A DNA stretch of 64,000 nt from JBBQXK01 sp052387255. GTDB lineage: Bacteria; Pseudomonadota; Alphaproteobacteria; Rhodobacterales; Rhodobacteraceae. Numbering within the stretch: position 1 is the first letter of the stretch; each line of letters starts with the position of its first letter. Position numbers and translations under genes: made by a program. The notes under the pieces were generated by a model. That model saw only the letters and a program-made list of their open reading frames with translations. It made no database searches and was not told where the DNA came from. The stretch spans positions 1 through 64,000 of the forward strand of contig JBQTJI010000041.1 in NCBI GenBank assembly GCA_052387255.1, in the 5' to 3' direction. This document shows, piece by piece, positions 28,831 to 38,600 of the stretch.

Positions 28831-30569
28831 TGCGAATCCCTCCCCACCGGGGCCCCGCGACAGCCCTTGAGGAAGTCGAGGTCGGCTCCGGTATCGGCCC
28901 CCGTCACATGGCGGTGGTGCAGCATGGCATAACCCGACGGCGGTTCCTGCACCGGAGCCACCCAGGCCGCCAGACGCGCGGCCAGTTCGGCCTCGGGGAT
29001 ATCCAGGTGGATACGGCGGCCCGGCACGTCCAGCTCGATCATGTCGCCGTCGCGCACCACCGCCAGCGGCCCGCCCGCCGCCGCCTCGGGCGACGTGTGC
29101 AACACCACGGTGCCATAGGCCGTGCCCGACATCCGCGCGTCGCTGATCCGCACCATGTCGGTTATGCCCTTTTTCAGCACCTTGGGCGGCAGGCCCATGT
29201 TGCCGACCTCGGCCATCCCCGGATAGCCCTTGGGACCGCAGTTCTTCAGCACCATCACGCAGGTCTCGTCGATGTCCAGCGCGTCGTCGTTGATGCGGGC
29301 CTTGTAGTCGTCGATGTCCTCGAACACCACCGCCCGGCCCCGGTGCACCATCAGGTGCGGGGTCGCCGCCGAGGGTTTCAGGACCGCCCCCCTGGGGGCG
29401 AGGTTGCCGCGCAGCACCACGACGCCGCCCGATTGCGTCAGCGCCTTGTCGGCCGGCAGGATCACGTCGGGGTTGTGGTTGACCACATCCTTGACCTGGT
29501 TCCAGGCAGTTTCTCCCGACACGGTCAGCGCGTCGTTGGCCAAAAGCCCCGCTTCGCCCAGCCGCTTGATCACCACGGGCAGGCCGCCGGCATAGAAGAA
29601 CTCTTCCATCAGGTACTTGCCCGAGGGCAGCAGGTTCACGATCGTCGGCACGTCACGGCCCCAGGCATCCCAGTCGTCAAGGGTCAGGTCGATCCCGACG
29701 CGGCCCGCCAGGGCCAAGAGGTGGATCACGGCATTGGTCGACCCGCCGATGGCCGCGTTGGTGCGGATGGCGTTCATGAAGGCGTCGCGGGTGAGGATGT
29801 CGCTGGGCTTGAGGTCGTCCTTGACCATCTGCACGATGCGCCTGCCCGACATCTGCGCCATGACGCGGCGGCGGCTGTCCACCGCCGGGATGGCGGCATT
29901 GCCCGACAGCGCCATCCCCAGCGCCTCGGCCATGCTGGCCATCGTGCTGGCGGTGCCCATGGTGTTGCAGGAACCGGGGGACCGGCTCATCCCGCCCTCG
30001 GCCTCGAGGAAATCGGCCTGGGTCATCGTGCCGGCCTTGACCGCCTCGGAGAAGCGCCAGATGTGGGTGCCCGATCCCGTCGCCTCGCCCCGGAAACGTC
30101 CGTTCAGCATCGGCCCGCCGGATACCGCGATGGCCGGCAGGTCGCAGCTGGCCGCACCCATCAGAAGCGAGGGCGTGGTCTTGTCGCAGCCGACCAGCAG
30201 CACGACGCCGTCCATCGGCTGGCCCCGGATCTGCTCCTCGACCGCCATCGCCGCGATGTTGCGGAACATCATCGCCGTCGGGCGGAAGGCCGATTCCGAC
30301 ACGCTGAACACCGGCACCTCGACCGGAAACCCGCCCGCCTCGTAGACGCCATGCTTCACCCGCTCGGCCAGGTCGCGCAGGTGGGCGTTGCAGGGGGTCA
30401 GTTCCGACCAGGTGTTCAGGATGCCGATCACGGGCCGTCCGTCGAACAGGTCATGCGGCAGGCCCTGGTTCTTCATCCAGCCGCGGTGATAGATCGTGTC
30501 GCGCGACGTGCCCCCGAACCAGTGCTGCGAGCGCAGGGGCCGGGGCCAGGAGGCGGGCTTGAAGGTCAT
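28827..30569 (-). CDS. L-arabonate dehydratase-like IlvD/Edd-family enzyme
   Basis: Iron-sulfur dehydratase converting L-arabonate (or a related sugar acid) to a 2-keto-3-deoxy acid. The 580-residue product has the three cluster or metal Cys segments typical of the family: SELTPCNAHL near residue 60, VGCDKTTPSLLMGAASCDLPAI near 130, and GSCNTMGTASTM near 200. Further blocks (FRPTAMMFRNIAAMAVEE, RNIGGSTNAVIHL-like NAAIGGSTNAVIHLLA, VRISDARMSGTAYGTVVLH) support the sugar-acid branch over IlvD itself. The gene sits between a sugar permease and the sugar 1-dehydrogenase, giving the first two enzymatic steps; later pathway genes are not in this window. Confidence 0.85.
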   Translation of the reverse strand: MTFKPASWPRPLRSQHWFGGTSRDTIYHRGWMKNQGLPHDLFDGRPVIGILNTWSELTPCNAHLRDLAERVKHGVYEAGGFPVEVPVFSVSESAFRPTAMMFRNIAAMAVEEQIRGQPMDGVVLLVGCDKTTPSLLMGAASCDLPAIAVSGGPMLNGRFRGEATGSGTHIWRFSEAVKAGTMTQADFLEAEGGMSRSPGSCNTMGTASTMASMAEALGMALSGNAAIPAVDSRRRVMAQMSGRRIVQMVKDDLKPSDILTRDAFMNAIRTNAAIGGSTNAVIHLLALAGRVGIDLTLDDWDAWGRDVPTIVNLLPSGKYLMEEFFYAGGLPVVIKRLGEAGLLANDALTVSGETAWNQVKDVVNHNPDVILPADKALTQSGGVVVLRGNLAPRGAVLKPSAATPHLMVHRGRAVVFEDIDDYKARINDDALDIDETCVMVLKNCGPKGYPGMAEVGNMGLPPKVLKKGITDMVRISDARMSGTAYGTVVLHTSPEAAAGGPLAVVRDGDMIELDVPGRRIHLDIPEAELAARLAAWVAPVQEPPSGYAMLHHRHVTGADTGADLDFLKGCRGAPVGRDSH

Positions 30570-30578
30570 GGTCTTGCC

Positions 30579-31775
30579 TTACTTGGATTTGTTGTAGACG
30601 TCGAAGATCACGGCGGCCAGCAGGACCAGCCCCTTGATCACCTGCTGATAGTCGATGCCGATGCCCAGGATCGACATGCCGTTGTTCATCACCCCCATGA
30701 TGAAGGCCCCGACCACGACCCCCACGATCTTGCCCGACCCGCCCGCCATCGAGGCACCACCGATGAACACGGCGGCGATGACGTCCAGCTCGAACCCCAC
30801 CCCCGCCTTGGGCGTGGCGGAGTTGAGCCGCGCCGTCACGATCATCCCCGCCAGCGCCGCCAGCACCCCCATGTTGACGAAGCACAGGAAGGTCAGCCGG
30901 TCGGCATTGATCCCCGACAGGCGCGCGGCCTTGAGGTTGCCGCCGACGGCATAGATGCGCCGTCCCGCCGTGGTGTTTTCGGTGAAGAAGGCATAGAGGC
31001 CGATCAGCACCGCCATCACGATCAGCACGTTCGGCAGGCCCCGGAAGCTGGCCAGTTTCCAGGCAACGAAGATCAGCGCAGCGGTCACGATCAGGGTGCG
31101 GATGACGTAGAAGTTCTGCGGCTCGGTCGCCATCCCGTAAGCCAGCGACTGCTGGCGCGCGCGCCATCCCGCCCAGGCCAGCACCAGCGCCAGCACGGTG
31201 ACGATGACCATGGCCGTCAGGTTCGGCTTGCCGACGCCCGTCAGGTCGGGGATGAAGCCGGTGGACAGGGACTGGAACGCCTTGGGGAACGGCCCGATGT
31301 TCTGCCCGTCCAGCATCCACAGCGTCAGGCCGCGGAACACCAGCATCCCCGCCAGCGTCACGATGAACGACGGGATGCGCCAGTAGGCGATCCAGTACCC
31401 CTGCGCCGCGCCGATCACCGCGCCGACCGCAAGGCAGGCCGGAATCACCACCCAGACCGGCAGCCCGAGGTTCACCGTCAGCACCGCCGACACCGCCCCG
31501 ACAAAGGCCGCGACCGAGCCCACCGACAGGTCGATGTGGCCTGCGACGATGACCAGAAGCATCCCCAGGGCCATGATCACGACGTAGGAATTCTGCAGGA
31601 AGATGTTGGTGATGTTCTGCGCCGACAGGAAATCGACGTCGATGGTGATGCGCACGACCAGAACGAAGAACAGCACGATCACCGCCAGCGCGATCAGCAT
31701 GCCATAGTCGCGCAGGTGTTCGGCAAGGTAGGCCCCGCCTTGCCCCTTGGCCTGTCCCTGCGTCGCGTCGCTCAT
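30579..31775 (-). CDS. gguB: Multiple-sugar ABC permease GguB
   Basis: Inner-membrane permease of the ChvE-GguAB importer. The 398-residue product has about ten hydrophobic segments. Typical family pieces are QNSYVVIMALGMLLVIVAGHIDLSVGSV, RIPSFIVTLAGMLVFRGL, and the ATPase-docking NTTAGRRIYAVGGNLKAARLSGI loop. The start at 31775 is preceded by a GGCGGAG ribosome-binding site. It follows gguA after a 73-base gap that contains two tandem palindromes, which is unusual inside an operon. Confidence 0.88.
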   Translation of the reverse strand: MSDATQGQAKGQGGAYLAEHLRDYGMLIALAVIVLFFVLVVRITIDVDFLSAQNITNIFLQNSYVVIMALGMLLVIVAGHIDLSVGSVAAFVGAVSAVLTVNLGLPVWVVIPACLAVGAVIGAAQGYWIAYWRIPSFIVTLAGMLVFRGLTLWMLDGQNIGPFPKAFQSLSTGFIPDLTGVGKPNLTAMVIVTVLALVLAWAGWRARQQSLAYGMATEPQNFYVIRTLIVTAALIFVAWKLASFRGLPNVLIVMAVLIGLYAFFTENTTAGRRIYAVGGNLKAARLSGINADRLTFLCFVNMGVLAALAGMIVTARLNSATPKAGVGFELDVIAAVFIGGASMAGGSGKIVGVVVGAFIMGVMNNGMSILGIGIDYQQVIKGLVLLAAVIFDVYNKSK

Positions 31776-31796
31776 CTCCGCCCCTCGCGCCCGGAC

Positions 31797-31837
31797 CAAA
31801 TTCCTTCGAAGGAATTTGCAAATTTCTTCGAAGAAAT
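31797..31837. promoter_or_regulatory. Tandem TTCGAA-centred palindromes between gguA and gguB
   Basis: A perfect 22-bp palindrome (31797-31818, half AAATTCCTTCG) and a perfect 16-bp palindrome (31822-31837, ATTTCTTCGAAGAAAT) stand side by side with centres exactly 22 bp apart. They are AT-rich in a GC-rich neighbourhood. They could be a double operator or, in RNA, two stem-loops that limit read-through into gguB or stabilise the gguA mRNA end. Function inferred. Confidence 0.55.
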
Positions 31838-31848
31838 CTGTTCTTTCT

Positions 31849-33378
31849 TCATGCCGCTTTCCCCGTGCTTGACAGGATCATGCCCATGATCCGCTCCTGG
31901 CTGGCCTCGGCGCGGGACAATTCACCCACGATCCGGCCTTCGTTCATCACATAGATGCGGTCGCACATGCCCAGAAGCTCGGGCATCTCGCTGCTGATCA
32001 TGACCACGCCCCGGCCCTGCGCCGCAAGGTCGTTCATGATCGTGTAGATCTCGAACTTCGCGCCCACGTCGATGCCGCGCGTGGGTTCGTCCAGGATCAG
32101 CACCTGCGGATCGGTGAACAGCCACTTCGACAGCACCACCTTCTGCTGGTTGCCGCCCGAGAGGTTCACCACCTTCTGGAACACGGTCGGCGTGCGGATC
32201 GACATGGCGCGGCGGTAGTCCTCGGCGACCTGCTGTTCGCGGCCCTTGTTCAGGATGCCCTTGGCGGCGATACCGGCCAGGTTGGCCAGGCTGATGTTGC
32301 GCAGGATCGGCTCGTCCAGCACGACGCCCAGGGCCTTGCGGTCCTCGGTCACATAGGCCAGGCCCGCCTTGATCGCGGCGGGAACGGTTGACGTATCAAC
32401 GGGTTGCCCCTTGATCTTCACCTGTCCCGCAATGTCGCGCCCATAGCTGCGGCCAAACACGCTCATGGCAAACTCGGTGCGCCCCGATCCCATCAGGCCG
32501 GCGATGCCGACGATCTCGCCCGCGCGCACCGTCAGCGCGGCATCGCGGATCATCCGGCGGCCTTTCTGCTCGGGGTGCATGACGTTCCAACCCGACACCT
32601 CCATCAGCACCGGCCCGATGTTGGGCGTGCGCTCGGGGTACCGGTGCGCCATGTCGCGGCCCACCATGTCGCGGATGATGCGGTCCTCGGTGATCTCGTC
32701 GCGGGTCAGGGTGGACACGCTGGCCCCGTCGCGGATCACTGTAATCCGGTCGGCCACGCGCTTGATTTCGTTCAGCTTGTGCGAAATGATGATCGACGTG
32801 ACGCCCTGCGATTTCAGTTCCAGCAGCAGGTCCAGCAGCTTCTGGCTGTCGTTTTCCTGCAAGGCCGCCGTCGGCTCGTCCAGGATCAGCAGGCGCACGT
32901 CCTTGGCCAGGGCCTTGGCGATTTCCACAAGCTGCTGCTTGCCCACGCCGATCTTGCCGACCTCGGTCGTCGGCGGTTCGGTCAGGCCGACCTTGCGCAG
33001 CAGCCGCTCGGTCTTGCGAAAGGTCTCGGGCCAGTTGATGACGCCGCGCCTGGCCTGTTCGTTGCCCATGAACAGGTTCTCGGCGATGGACAAGAGCGGC
33101 ACGAGCGCCAGTTCCTGGTGGATGATGACGATTCCGGCGGCCTCGCTGTCGGCGATGGTGCGGAACCGCGCCACCTGCCCTTCGAACACGATGTCGCCGT
33201 CATAGCTGCCGTGCGGATAGACGCCCGACAGCACCTTCATGAGGGTGGATTTCCCCGCCCCGTTCTCGCCGCAGATGGCGTGAATCTCGCCCTGCGCCAC
33301 GTCCAGGTTCACATGGTCGAGCGCCCGCACCCCCGGAAAGGATTTCCCGATGTCGCGCATTTCCAGGATGGTCGGCAT
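31849..33378 (-). CDS. gguA: Multiple-sugar ABC ATPase GguA
   Basis: Cytoplasmic ATPase of the sugar importer: 509 residues with two cassettes. Domain 1: Walker A GENGAGKST, IHQELALVP, signature GVGKQQLVEIAKAL, Walker B LLILDEPTAAL. Domain 2: GLMGSGRTEFAMSVFGR (degenerate P-loop, normal for RbsA-like proteins), VVNLSGGNQQKVVLSKWL and LILDEPTRGIDVGA. The start at 33378 (MPTILEMRDIGKSFPGV) is preferred over an upstream Met at 33402. It lies 70 bases after chvE and matches the chvE-gguA-gguB order of Agrobacterium. Confidence 0.9.
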   Translation of the reverse strand: MPTILEMRDIGKSFPGVRALDHVNLDVAQGEIHAICGENGAGKSTLMKVLSGVYPHGSYDGDIVFEGQVARFRTIADSEAAGIVIIHQELALVPLLSIAENLFMGNEQARRGVINWPETFRKTERLLRKVGLTEPPTTEVGKIGVGKQQLVEIAKALAKDVRLLILDEPTAALQENDSQKLLDLLLELKSQGVTSIIISHKLNEIKRVADRITVIRDGASVSTLTRDEITEDRIIRDMVGRDMAHRYPERTPNIGPVLMEVSGWNVMHPEQKGRRMIRDAALTVRAGEIVGIAGLMGSGRTEFAMSVFGRSYGRDIAGQVKIKGQPVDTSTVPAAIKAGLAYVTEDRKALGVVLDEPILRNISLANLAGIAAKGILNKGREQQVAEDYRRAMSIRTPTVFQKVVNLSGGNQQKVVLSKWLFTDPQVLILDEPTRGIDVGAKFEIYTIMNDLAAQGRGVVMISSEMPELLGMCDRIYVMNEGRIVGELSRAEASQERIMGMILSSTGKAA

Positions 33379-33448
33379 GATCCCCCCAACGGCCTGCGGC
33401 AACGCCGGGCCCTGTGAAGAACCCGGCGCAGCGCGTTGACTCTGAAGG

Positions 33449-34513
33449 TTACTTCAGCTGATCGGCAGTGTAGTAGCCTGACCCGACCAGCATCGCCTCG
33501 TAGTTCGAGACGTCGACCGAATTGGGTTTCAGCAGGTAGGACGGCACCACCTTGACGCCGTTGTCATAGGTCGTGGTGTCGTTGATCTCGGGCGCACCAC
33601 CGCCCAGCAGGGCGTCGACCATGCCGACGGTCACGCGCGCCAGTTCGCGGGTGTCCTTGAACACGGTCGAGTACTGCTCGCCCGCGATCATCGACTTGAC
33701 GCTCGGCACTTCGGCGTCCTGCCCGGTGACGATCGGCATCTTGAGGTCGCCCGAGCCGTAGCCCACGCCCTTGACCGCCGACAGGATGCCGATCGACAGC
33801 CCGTCATAGGGCGACAGCGCCCCGTGCAGCGGCTTGTCGGCGTAGTAGGCAGACAACAGGTTTTCCATCCGCGCCTGTGCTACCTCGCCCTGCCAACGCA
33901 GGGTGCCGATCACGTCCATGCCCATCTGTCCCGAGGGGATGACGATTTCGCCCGCGTCGATCATCGGTTGCAGGACCGACATCGCACCGTTGTAGAAGAA
34001 GAAGGCGTTGTTGTCGTCGGGGCTGCCGCCGAACAGTTCCACGTTCCACGGCTTCACGTCAGGGAAGCGTTCCTTCAGGCCCTTGACCAGCGATTCCGCC
34101 TGCAGCACGCCGACCTGGAAGTTGTCGAAGGTGGCATAGTAGTCGACATTGCCCGACTCGCGGATCAGGCGGTCGTAGGCCACGATCTTGATCCCCGATG
34201 CGGCGGCATTTTCCAGCGCGTTCGACAATGTCGTGCCGTCGATCGCCGCGATCACCAGCACATTGGCACCCTTGGTGATCATGTTCTCGATCTGCGCCAG
34301 CTGGTTCGGGATGTCATCCTCGGCATATTGCAGGTCGGTGGCATAGCCGGCCGCCGTGAACTGCTCGACCATCGCGTTGCCGTCGGAAATCCAGCGGGCG
34401 GACGATTTGGTGGGCATGGCGATGCCGACGGTGCCCTTGTCTTGGGCCATGGCCGGGGCGGCAAGTCCGGCGACAACGGCCAGCGCAGACAGCGCCGTGG
34501 TCAGGAATTTCAT
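33449..34513 (-). CDS. chvE: Periplasmic sugar-binding protein ChvE
   Basis: Receptor for galactose, arabinose, glucose and related aldoses. In Agrobacterium it also signals to VirA; that partner is not seen here. The 354-residue protein has a Sec signal peptide with cleavage after APAMAQ. The binding-domain pattern is VGIAMPTKSSARWISDGNAMV, NQLAQIENMITKGANVLVIAAIDG, IVAYDRLI, and a strongly typical ELFGGSPDDNNAFFFYNGAMSVL segment. The start at 34513 follows a GGAGGAG ribosome-binding site. It is transcribed away from the LysR regulator gene 162 bases upstream. Confidence 0.9.
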   Translation of the reverse strand: MKFLTTALSALAVVAGLAAPAMAQDKGTVGIAMPTKSSARWISDGNAMVEQFTAAGYATDLQYAEDDIPNQLAQIENMITKGANVLVIAAIDGTTLSNALENAAASGIKIVAYDRLIRESGNVDYYATFDNFQVGVLQAESLVKGLKERFPDVKPWNVELFGGSPDDNNAFFFYNGAMSVLQPMIDAGEIVIPSGQMGMDVIGTLRWQGEVAQARMENLLSAYYADKPLHGALSPYDGLSIGILSAVKGVGYGSGDLKMPIVTGQDAEVPSVKSMIAGEQYSTVFKDTRELARVTVGMVDALLGGGAPEINDTTTYDNGVKVVPSYLLKPNSVDVSNYEAMLVGSGYYTADQLK

Positions 34514-34674
34514 CTGGTCTCCTCCCATGTGACGGACGGCGGGGCCGCCCCTGTTCCGGTCTTGCAGCCGGGATTCGGTGAGCCCTTCGCGCGGGCACAG
34601 GGCAACAAGTGACAAGCGCGCCCATATCTGTCAAATGCAGTTTCCGCGTTGGGTCATTGCGAAACGGGTATGTC
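34514..34674. promoter_or_regulatory. chvE-gbpR divergent control region
   Basis: This 161-base gap lies between two divergent genes. It contains TGACA (34610-34614) and TGTCA (34629-34633) as inverted half-sites 14 bases apart, and a TTGACA hexamer on the minus strand overlapping the second half-site, which could be a -35 element for chvE. LysR-type regulators usually bind such a gap and autoregulate. No full promoter with a convincing -10 could be defined by eye. Confidence 0.3.
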
Positions 34675-35628
34675 ATGCTGCTGCGGCGGGGATTGAAGCT
34701 GGCGCATCTGCGGCTGCTGGCGGCGCTGGGCACCACCGGCCAGATGGGCGCTGCGGCAGCGCAGATGGGCATCACCCAGCCCGCCGCCAGCCGCCTGATG
34801 GCCGAGGTCGAGCGTATCGCGGGGGCCGTGCTGCACCAGCGCACGGGGCGGGGGCTGGTCCTGACGCCGGGCGGTGCGGCCCTGGCGCGGCGGGCGGCAC
34901 AGGTGCTGATCGAGATCGAGGATGCCGGCCGCGAACTGGCCGAGATCGCGGGCGGCCAGGCGGGCCAGGTGCGGCTGGGCGCGGTGACGGGGCCGGCGAT
35001 GGACCGCGTCCTGCCCGCCATCGCCGCGCTGCGGGCCGCCGATGCGCCCTTGCAGGTCGAGGTGGTAGTGGCGACCAGCGACGTGCTGTGCCAGCAGATC
35101 CTGGCGGGCAGCCTCGATTTCGCGCTGGCCCGCCTGCCCGCCGGGGACGAGGCCGCGCGCCTGCGCTTCGTGCATGTCGAGTCCGAGCCCGTCGCCCTGC
35201 TGGTCAGGCGCGGGCATCCCCTGCTGGCGGAACGCCCGCTGCGCCCCGAGGCGCTGCTGTCCCATGACTGGATCATGCCGCCGTCCGAGACGATCCTGCA
35301 CCGCACCGTGACGGACCGGCTGCATGTGCTGGGCCTGCCCGACCCGCCGGGGCTGCTGGCGACATCGTCGTTCCTGTTCACGCTGGCCCTGGTGCAGCAG
35401 TCCGACGCCATCGCCCCCCTGGCCCGCGCGGTGACGATGCGGTTCGCGGGCGACCCTGACGCGCCCTATGCGGTCCTGCCCATCGACATGGGGATCGAGG
35501 TCGCGCCCTACGGGCTGGTCACGCGGGCCGGGGCCGGGCTGACCCCGGCGGCAGAGCGCGTGCTGGCGCTGGTCATGGCCGTGCCTGCGCCGCGCGGCAG
35601 TGCCGACGGGCAGGCCGGGGTTTCTTGA
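34675..35628 (+). CDS. gbpR: LysR-family regulator, GbpR-like
   Basis: A 317-residue regulator. The N-terminal winged helix-turn-helix is LKLAHLRLLAALGTTGQMGAAAAQMGITQPAASRLMAEVER. The effector-binding domain starts near residue 95 with GQVRLGAVTGPAMDRVLPAI. The ATG at 34675 is preferred because it puts the HTH in the usual place; the frame is open 22 codons further upstream. In Agrobacterium, GbpR is divergent from chvE and controls it in response to sugars, exactly the arrangement seen here, so the same role is likely. The symbol rests on this context and on the family, not on a measured identity. Confidence 0.78.
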   Translation: MLLRRGLKLAHLRLLAALGTTGQMGAAAAQMGITQPAASRLMAEVERIAGAVLHQRTGRGLVLTPGGAALARRAAQVLIEIEDAGRELAEIAGGQAGQVRLGAVTGPAMDRVLPAIAALRAADAPLQVEVVVATSDVLCQQILAGSLDFALARLPAGDEAARLRFVHVESEPVALLVRRGHPLLAERPLRPEALLSHDWIMPPSETILHRTVTDRLHVLGLPDPPGLLATSSFLFTLALVQQSDAIAPLARAVTMRFAGDPDAPYAVLPIDMGIEVAPYGLVTRAGAGLTPAAERVLALVMAVPAPRGSADGQAGVS

Positions 35629-35689
35629 CACCCCCGGGGCTTTCCCGCAACAAGCGGCGGAACAGGCACAGGCACGGGGCGCGCAGGGC

Positions 35690-38600
35690 ATGATCCGGGA
35701 CTACATGCGCAGGGTCCGCAATGCCCTTCCGGAAGGTGCGGCGCAAACCCTGACCGGCCTGGTCGCGACGCCCGTGGGGGCCCCGGACAAGTCGGTCGGC
35801 GTCGCACTGCGCTACAACGGCCTGTTCGATCCGGCCTGGTATCTGGCGCAGAACGTCGATGTCGCGGCGGCCAAGATCGATCCGCTGACGCATTACATGT
35901 CGTCCGGCATGGCCGAACTGCGCGACCCCTCGCCCCTGTTCTCGATGCGCTACTACCTTGAGACGAACAAGGACGTGGCGATGGCGGGGGTCAATCCCCT
36001 GGCCCATTTCATCGCCTCGGGCGGACCCGAGAACCGCCGCCCGCATCCCTTGGTGGCCCCGCAGTGGCTGCGGGGCGTGCTGAAGGGGCCGCTGCCTTTC
36101 GACAATCCGCTGCTGGGCCTGTTGATGTCGCGCGAACCCGTGGGGCCGCGTCCGTTCTTTGACATGGCGTATCTGGCCAGGGGGCTGGGCCTGCCCGCCG
36201 ATGCCCCGGTGGACGCGGTGCTGGGGGCCTGGTTCCTGCGCCCGCCGGCCGCGCGCCCTGCCCCGCATCCGCTGTTCGACGTGGCCTGGGCGCATGAGAT
36301 GGCCGGGCTTGCCCCGAACCACTGCGTAGTCGAGCAGTACTGCGCAGACCCGGACCAGACGATGCAGGTCCATCCCCTGTTCGATTCCCGCTATGCCGTC
36401 GAACGCTGGCCGGGGCATGCGGAAAAATCGCATGAGATGACGGTGCTGGACCAGGCGCTGCTGACGGCCACGCCCGAACGGGCGCTGACCTCGCCCCTGG
36501 TCGATCCGGTGCATTACCTGCGCCAGCTGGGCCCCGAGGGGACCGGCGGCGTGCCCTGCGCGCAGCATTACCTGACCACGGGGGCGGCGGCGGGGATCGA
36601 CCCCAACCGCTGGTTCGACACCGCGCTGTACCGGGCGCGTTACGGCCATGTGATGGGCGACCTGACGCCGCTGGAGCATTACATGCGCTGGGGGCGCGAG
36701 GTGTGGGTGACGCTGGCCCCGCGCTTTCCCGACCGCTTCTATGTCACGCGCCACCCCGAGGTGGCTGCCGACTATCCCGGGCCGCCGCTGCTGCACTATC
36801 TGGCCTATGGCCAGTACGAGAACCGCCGCCTGCGCGAACCCGTCTGGGCCGACGACTTCGAAAGCTGGGACGAGGTGCGCGCCGAGGTGGCGGCGCGGGC
36901 GGGAGAGCTGGGGGCCGAGGAACCGCAGGTCAGCGTCATCGTGCCGGTATACAACCAGTTCCTCTATACCCTGCGTTGCCTGTGGTCGATCCTGCGCGCG
37001 GGGGATGGCGCGCGCCTGCAGGTGATCATCGCCGACGACGGATCGGATGACGAGACGCAAGGCTTCTTCGGCGCGCTGCCCGGCGTGACCTATATCCGCA
37101 ATCCGCAGAACATGGGCTTCCTGCGGTCGTGCAACAATGCGGCGACGCGGGCCGATGCCCCCTACCTGTTCTTCCTGAACAACGACACCGCCGTGCTGCC
37201 CGGCTGGATCGACCGGCTGCTGGACGTGGCGCGTGCGGCACCCGAGGCGGGGCTGGTGGGGTCCAAGCTCGTCTATCCCGACGGCACCCTGCAAGAGGCG
37301 GGCGGGTTCGTCTGGGCCGACGGGGGCGGTGCGAACCTGGGCCGCAACGCCGACCCGCAGGACCCCGGATTCAACCTGCGCCGCGATGCCGACTATATCT
37401 CGGGGGCGGCGATCCTGGTGCCCGCGGCGGTCTGGCGCGACGTGGGCGGGTTCGACGAGCACTATGCCCCGGCCTATTGCGAGGATACCGACCTGGCCAT
37501 GCGCCTGCGCAACCTTGGCTGGCGGGTGATCTATCAGCCGGCCTCGGTGATCGTGCATTTCGAGGGGGTGAGTTCCGGCACCTCCACCGACAGCGGCATC
37601 AAGGCCTATCAGGTGGTGAACTTCGAAAAGCTGCGCAAGCGGTGGGATTTCGCGCTGGAAAACCACCAGACGTCGCAGACGATCCACCCGCGCACGATCC
37701 CCCGCACCCGCCGCCCGCGCATCCTGATGATCGACCACATGGTGCCGGAACCCGACAAGGATGCCGGGTCGGTGATCGCCTGGTGGCATGTGAAGCTGCT
37801 GGTGGAACTGGGCTACGAGGTGACCTTCGCGCCGCACAACCTGCTTCTGGGCGGACATTACGGGACCGACTTGCAGGCGCAGGGGGCCGAGGTGATCCAT
37901 GCGCCCTATGTGCGCGACCTGTCGGTCTATCTGCGGGCACGGGCCGGGGATTTCGACCTGTTCATGCTGTGCCGCTTTGCCGAGGGCGGGCTGTACATCG
38001 ACATGCTGCGCCAGTTGCACCCCGAGACGCCGGTGATCTTCCTGCCCGCCGACCTGCACTTCCTGCGGGCCGAACGCGAGGCGCGGCTGAAGGGGGCCTC
38101 GCCCGGGGACATGGAGAAGGTGGGCCAGATCAGGCACCGCGAGCTTGAGGTGATCGGCCTCGCCACCGAAACCGCATTGGTGTCGACCTACGAGCTGTCC
38201 TACCTGCGCGCCGAAGGCATCCGCGACAGCTTTACCGTGCTGCCGCTGGTGATGCCCACGCTGGCCGACGTGCCGCCCCGCGCGGGGCGGACCGGCATCG
38301 CCTTTGTCGGCGGCTACCAACACAAGCCCAACGTCGATGCGGTGTTCCATTTCCTCAAGACGATCTGGCCGCTGCTGCACGCGCGCATGCCCGAGCTGGT
38401 GTTCCACATCGTCGGGTCCAAGCCGCCACCCGAGATCCTGGCGCTGGACCTGCCCAATGTCCGGGTCGAGGGGTTCGTGCCCGATCTGGACGGGTTCCTG
38501 TCGGCGCGCATCGCCACCGTGGTGCCGCTGCAATACGGCGCAGGCATCAAGGGCAAGATCGGGTCGTCGCTGGCCGCCGGGGTGCCGGTCGTGTCCACCG

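Noticed and set aside
28830..31889. 1019-codon open frame antisense to the dehydratase and gguB genes
   Set aside because: Crosses two well-supported genes in the opposite direction and encodes a His/Gly/Arg-rich product typical of antisense shadow frames.
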